From an uncultured Clostridia bacterium (GTDB lineage Bacteria > Bacillota > Clostridia > TANB77 > CAG-508): a DNA stretch of 26,766 nt. The stretch is taken from contig CANPZT010000006.1 in the NCBI GenBank assembly GCA_947589135.1, positions 1 through 26,766 of the forward strand, written 5' to 3'. The position numbers and the translations under genes were made by a program. The stretch's first letter is position 1. Each line of letters opens with the position of its first letter. Below the pieces are notes generated by a model. The model searched no databases. It was not told where the DNA came from and saw only the letters and a list, made by a program, of their open reading frames with translations. Positions 24,518-26,766 of this stretch are shown in pieces.

Positions 24518-25798
24518 ATGAAATTTAAGAATAACAAAAGATGGATATTTGTAAGCTTATTAGTGCTTTTAATAATAACTTTAATTATTATAATAACCTA
24601 TAAAAAAATAGGTTTTATTTATAATACAAATATAAAAGATTTAAAAAATTCACAAGAACAAGAGTCTATAAGTATGGATGTAGAAATAAAAAATGTGCAA
24701 GATAATATAAATAAATGTCTTATAACATTTACATGTAATGATGAAAATGAAAAAATAAAAAGTATACAATACCCAGGGGAAGAAAATAATGTAATAAATA
24801 TTAATAATGAAGAAGGTAGGCAAAAAGTAGCAATAGATTATGAAATAGAAAATGGAAAAGAAGATAATACATTTAGAGTTACAACAACAAGTGGAGAAGT
24901 AGTAGAAAAAAGAACAATATACACAATTCACTATGATGTAAATGGAGAAGATGCAAGTATAAGCAATGGTAGCAAAACTGAACTTAAAGGTAGAAATACA
25001 GAATTAAATGAAATACCTACAAGAGAAGGATACATATTTTTTGGTTGGTCAAAAAACATAGATTCAAAAATACCAGAATATAGAAATGAAAAATATATAT
25101 ATCAAAAAGGTGATGAAGATATAACATTATATGCGATATGGATAGAAAAAATAGCAGCTAATAGTATAATTGAAGGGATAGAACAAATATCTGAAACTGC
25201 ATATAAATCTATTAATGTAAATAATGAAACTTATAGTACAAATGCAATAGTATATGATGGAGATTTAGTTTTAGATGGAAGTACACAGGTATCAGGGGCA
25301 ATGTTAAGTAATAATATATATGAATTTGGAGATAAAACTGAAGATGTAGCAAATGCAAGTAAAGATGCAAAAAATATGGTAATATTTAAAGTAAAAGGAA
25401 ATTTAACTATAAAACAAGGAATAACGTTAACGGCATGTAAAAATGACATGGGATACGGAGGACCAAAAGGACTATTCATATATTGCACAGGAACATTAAT
25501 AAATGATGGAACTATAAGTATGACAGCAAGAGGAGCACGTGCTGAAGGGCAAAATGTATATTTATTTAAAAATACTAATGGAAGTTATGAATATGTGCCT
25601 GATGTTGGATGTCTTGGTGGAGATATGGGAATAATATCTAATCAAGGTATAACACTCGAAGGAGATGGTGACCATCGAGATGGTTCGAATGGACAAAATG
25701 CAGGAGAAGGTTCGAGAAAAACCGGTGGAGGAGGAAGTGGAAAGGTTTTTTCATATACTGGTTATAATAGGCATATTTATTGTGGAAACCGGGGGTAA
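24518..25798 (+). CDS. Glycine-rich surface protein, 5' part of a frame-broken gene
   Basis: 426 residues up to TAA 25796-25798. One membrane helix (about 9-28) is followed by an N-terminal beta-domain (about 50-132) resembling that of the 13388 protein: both have an I-x-Y-x-G-x-E stretch followed by KVAIDYE. Next is a Listeria-Bacteroides (InlB B-type/Flg_new) repeat at about 134-210 (YTIHYDVNG, REGYIFFGWS, ITLYAIW). The rest is a beta-strand and glycine-rich region that ends abruptly in GYNRHIYCGNRG. The chain clearly continues in another frame at 25780-26304, giving about 594 residues in all. An in-frame CGG (25790-25792) sits two codons before the stop. Ribosome site AGGAG precedes ATG 24518 by eight bases. 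Likely an adhesin-like surface protein, co-regulated with the pilin gene. Confidence 0.75.
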   Translation: MKFKNNKRWIFVSLLVLLIITLIIIITYKKIGFIYNTNIKDLKNSQEQESISMDVEIKNVQDNINKCLITFTCNDENEKIKSIQYPGEENNVININNEEGRQKVAIDYEIENGKEDNTFRVTTTSGEVVEKRTIYTIHYDVNGEDASISNGSKTELKGRNTELNEIPTREGYIFFGWSKNIDSKIPEYRNEKYIYQKGDEDITLYAIWIEKIAANSIIEGIEQISETAYKSINVNNETYSTNAIVYDGDLVLDGSTQVSGAMLSNNIYEFGDKTEDVANASKDAKNMVIFKVKGNLTIKQGITLTACKNDMGYGGPKGLFIYCTGTLINDGTISMTARGARAEGQNVYLFKNTNGSYEYVPDVGCLGGDMGIISNQGITLEGDGDHRDGSNGQNAGEGSRKTGGGGSGKVFSYTGYNRHIYCGNRG

Positions 25799-26304
25799 TC
25801 GGAGCATCATATTCAGGAGGAACTGGTGGGGGTTCTGGTTTGATAACTCAGTATCTAGGATTGTCAAGTAATACTTCTGTTAATTATGGTTTTAATGGGT
25901 TAAATAATGGTTATAGAGGTGGTAATTCATGGTCTCCAGAACCAAATACATTTTGGGTTTATGGAGGAGTAGGAAATCCTGGTGGAACTTCATATGGAAA
26001 TGCAAATGCAAAAGGAAACAATGGTACAGGGGGTCTTTTAATGGTTTTTGCAAATTCAATAAATAACAATGGAAAAATAACAGCTAATGGAGTAGGAAAT
26101 GGTAGAACCAATGCAGGAGGATCATCAGGAGGAGGATCGATAAATATTTTCTATAAAAATACATTTACAAATGCTAATGAAAATAATATTACTGCAGCAG
26201 GAGGAATTTCTGTAAATAATTCAAAATATGGAAAAGCAGGAAATGGAGGAAATGGTTCAGTTACAATAGGAAGTATTGAAACAGGGTCATTTGTGAGCAA
26301 ATAA
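25780..26304 (+). CDS. Glycine-rich surface protein, 3' part of the same gene
   Basis: This frame is open from 25771 to TAA at 26302-26304 and has no ribosome site of its own, so the TTG at 25780 is not a credible start. It continues the glycine-rich beta region of the upstream part: ASYSGGTGGGSG, TGGLLMVFANSINNNGKITANG, GGSSGGGSINIFYKN, then GKAGNGGNGSVTIG near the end. The repeated N-G-x-I-x-A-x-G turns suggest a beta-solenoid. It joins the first part either by two +1 steps at CGGG (25790) and CGGA (25800), or by one missing base in the G5 run at 25791-25795. No C-terminal sorting signal is seen, so anchoring would be by the N-terminal helix. Confidence 0.7.
   Translation: MWKPGVIGASYSGGTGGGSGLITQYLGLSSNTSVNYGFNGLNNGYRGGNSWSPEPNTFWVYGGVGNPGGTSYGNANAKGNNGTGGLLMVFANSINNNGKITANGVGNGRTNAGGSSGGGSINIFYKNTFTNANENNITAAGGISVNNSKYGKAGNGGNGSVTIGSIETGSFVSK
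25790..25803 (+). other. Frameshift site 2: CGG-G and CGG-A
   Basis: The zero frame reads AAC CGG GGG TAA. Taking CGGG as one step moves the frame by one and gives GGT AAT CGG. Taking that second CGGA as one step moves it again, exactly into the long downstream frame (GCA TCA TAT). The alternative is a G5 run that should be G6. The sequence alone cannot decide. Confidence 0.5.
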
Positions 26305-26363
26305 AATATTTATTGAAAATGGATTTTATTTGTATTATTAATATTTAATTTGAAATAACTATA

Positions 26364-26402
26364 AAAAGAATCAAATACGTAAAAAGTTTTGATTCTTTTA
26401 TT
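26364..26402 (+). terminator. Terminator after the glycine-rich surface gene
   Basis: A 12-bp perfect stem AAAAGAATCAAA with TTTGATTCTTTT and a 12-base loop, followed by ATT. Confidence 0.75.
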
Positions 26403-26417
26403 ATTGAACTCGATTTT

Positions 26418-26450
26418 TGTAATAAAAATGTAACATAAAAATGATTTACA
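26418..26450 (+). promoter_or_regulatory. Shared 33-base upstream element, copy 2
   Basis: The partner of 24421-24453, with a single A-to-G difference six bases before the end of the shared stretch. Like copy 1 it ends on the -35 hexamer. Confidence 0.65.
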
Positions 26451-26473
26451 AAAGAAAATAGCAATGTTATAAT
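26445..26473 (+). promoter_or_regulatory. Promoter of the pilin-like gene
   Basis: TTTACA at 26445-26450 and TATAAT at 26468-26473, with a 17-base spacer and TGT before the -10 (extended). Confidence 0.7.
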
Positions 26474-26541
26474 TTAAATGTAGAAACAAATAAACATAAG
26501 ACAAACTCATAAAAGGAAAAAAGGTAGAAAGAGGAAAACTA

Positions 26542-26766
26542 ATGAAAAAACAAATATCAATAAATAATGATAATAATAAAGGAATAACCCTAATAGCATT
26601 AGTAATAACAATAATAATATTGCTTATTTTGGCAGGAGTAGCAATAAGAACAATAATAGGAGAAAATGGATTATTGCGGAAGAGCACAAAATGCAGCAGA
26701 AAAGAATAGTGAAGCAAGTGCAAGAGAAAAATTAGAACTTGTATTAATGCAGTTAGCAGTAGATAA
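26542..26766 (+). CDS. Type IV pilin-like protein, frame broken at CGG and cut by window end
   Basis: ATG 26542 follows AGAGGA (26530-26535). The leader MKKQISINNDNNKG is followed by ITLIALVITIIILLILAGVAI, a classic prepilin N-terminus with cleavage after glycine 14 and a 20-residue hydrophobic helix. The usual Glu at mature position 5 is alanine here. The zero frame then runs ENGLLRKSTKC and stops at TAG 26707-26709 after 55 residues. The +1 frame reads RAQNAAEKNSEASAREKLELVLMQLAVD and is open to the window end. ENGLL-x-RAQNA is the usual shape of this pilin family as I recall it, so the break falls exactly at the in-frame CGG 26677-26679 (CGGA as one step). It is probably a minor or major pilin of a type IV or type II secretion-like fibre. 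Confidence 0.8.
26677..26680 (+). other. Frameshift site 3: CGG-A in the pilin gene
   Basis: Context TTA TTG CGG AAG. The conserved GENGLL upstream and RAQNAAEKN downstream pin the shift to this codon. CGGA occupies the place of one residue. Confidence 0.6.

Noticed and set aside
13286..25803. Explaining the frame breaks as systematic base-calling errors at CCGG or similar methylated motifs
   Set aside because: CCGG also occurs at 3637, 13992, 15932 and 25722 without any frame break, so the motif alone does not produce errors; random assembly error at the three sites is still not excluded.
25665..25871. 68-residue open frame overlapping the break in the glycine-rich gene
   Set aside because: It is the third frame across the junction; its lysine- and glutamate-rich sequence does not continue the glycine-rich pattern on either side and it has no ribosome site.
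26310..26723. 137-residue open frame on the minus strand
   Set aside because: It runs antisense across the terminator, the promoter and the pilin gene, has low-complexity hydrophobic content and no ribosome site; it is a shadow of AT-rich DNA.
1..26766. CRISPR array, tRNA, rRNA, insertion sequence or prophage
   Set aside because: No regularly spaced repeats, no cloverleaf or rRNA-like segments, no transposase, integrase or phage structural genes were seen on either strand.

Overview
This is an AT-rich stretch of a Gram-positive, spore-forming bacterial chromosome. It most resembles an uncultured gut-type Clostridia. The reasons are the very low G+C, AGA-dominated arginine codons, strong GGAGG ribosome sites with several TTG starts, a cwlD cortex amidase, the rpsF-ssb-rpsR cluster, and surface/pilin-type genes of a style seen in uncultured gut Clostridia. 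The taxonomy is inference. Every gene I can support lies on the + strand. I see no tRNA, rRNA, CRISPR array, transposase or prophage, and no gap between genes exceeds 300 bases.

Layout: 1-715 is a two-OB-fold SSB-like protein. 879-2576 is a polytopic GT-C-like membrane protein. 2658-4918 holds lspA, an RluD-type and an RluB-type pseudouridine synthase. 5044-6835 holds an S1-repeat RNA-binding protein and a winged-helix-like unknown. 6974-7294 is a small unknown. 7471-8537 is rpsF-ssb-rpsR. 8814-9731 is an anchored Ig-repeat protein, 9797-10582 a CmpB-type membrane protein, 10649-11581 a receiver-GGDEF protein, and 11638-12384 cwlD. From 12671 on the region is mostly envelope and surface genes: a secreted protein (12671-13364), a membrane protein with three WIPRY-type repeats (13388-15547), a tiny membrane protein (15690-15950), a 2709-residue cyclic beta-1,2-glucan synthase-like enzyme (16100-24229), a glycine-rich surface protein (24518-26304) and a type IV pilin-like gene cut by the window end (26542-26766).

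The most striking observation concerns frameshifts. Three of the surface/pilin-type genes are each split by a frameshift, while all housekeeping genes and the 8.1 kb glucan synthase are intact. At each break there is an in-frame CGG, a codon that I otherwise find in frame only in two small atypical genes. Reading CGG plus the next base as one four-base step restores the full-length frame in all three genes; the middle gene needs two such steps and contains exactly two suitably placed CGGs. This could be recoding on a rare codon, switching of surface genes by small indels, or pseudogene/assembly artefacts. I cannot decide among these from one sequence.

A second theme is translation control. 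cwlD and the giant glucan synthase each have their Shine-Dalgarno sequence inside the 3' arm of a long terminator-like hairpin. A third is co-regulation: the glycine-rich surface gene and the pilin gene share a 33-base upstream element (32/33 identical) directly abutting their promoters.
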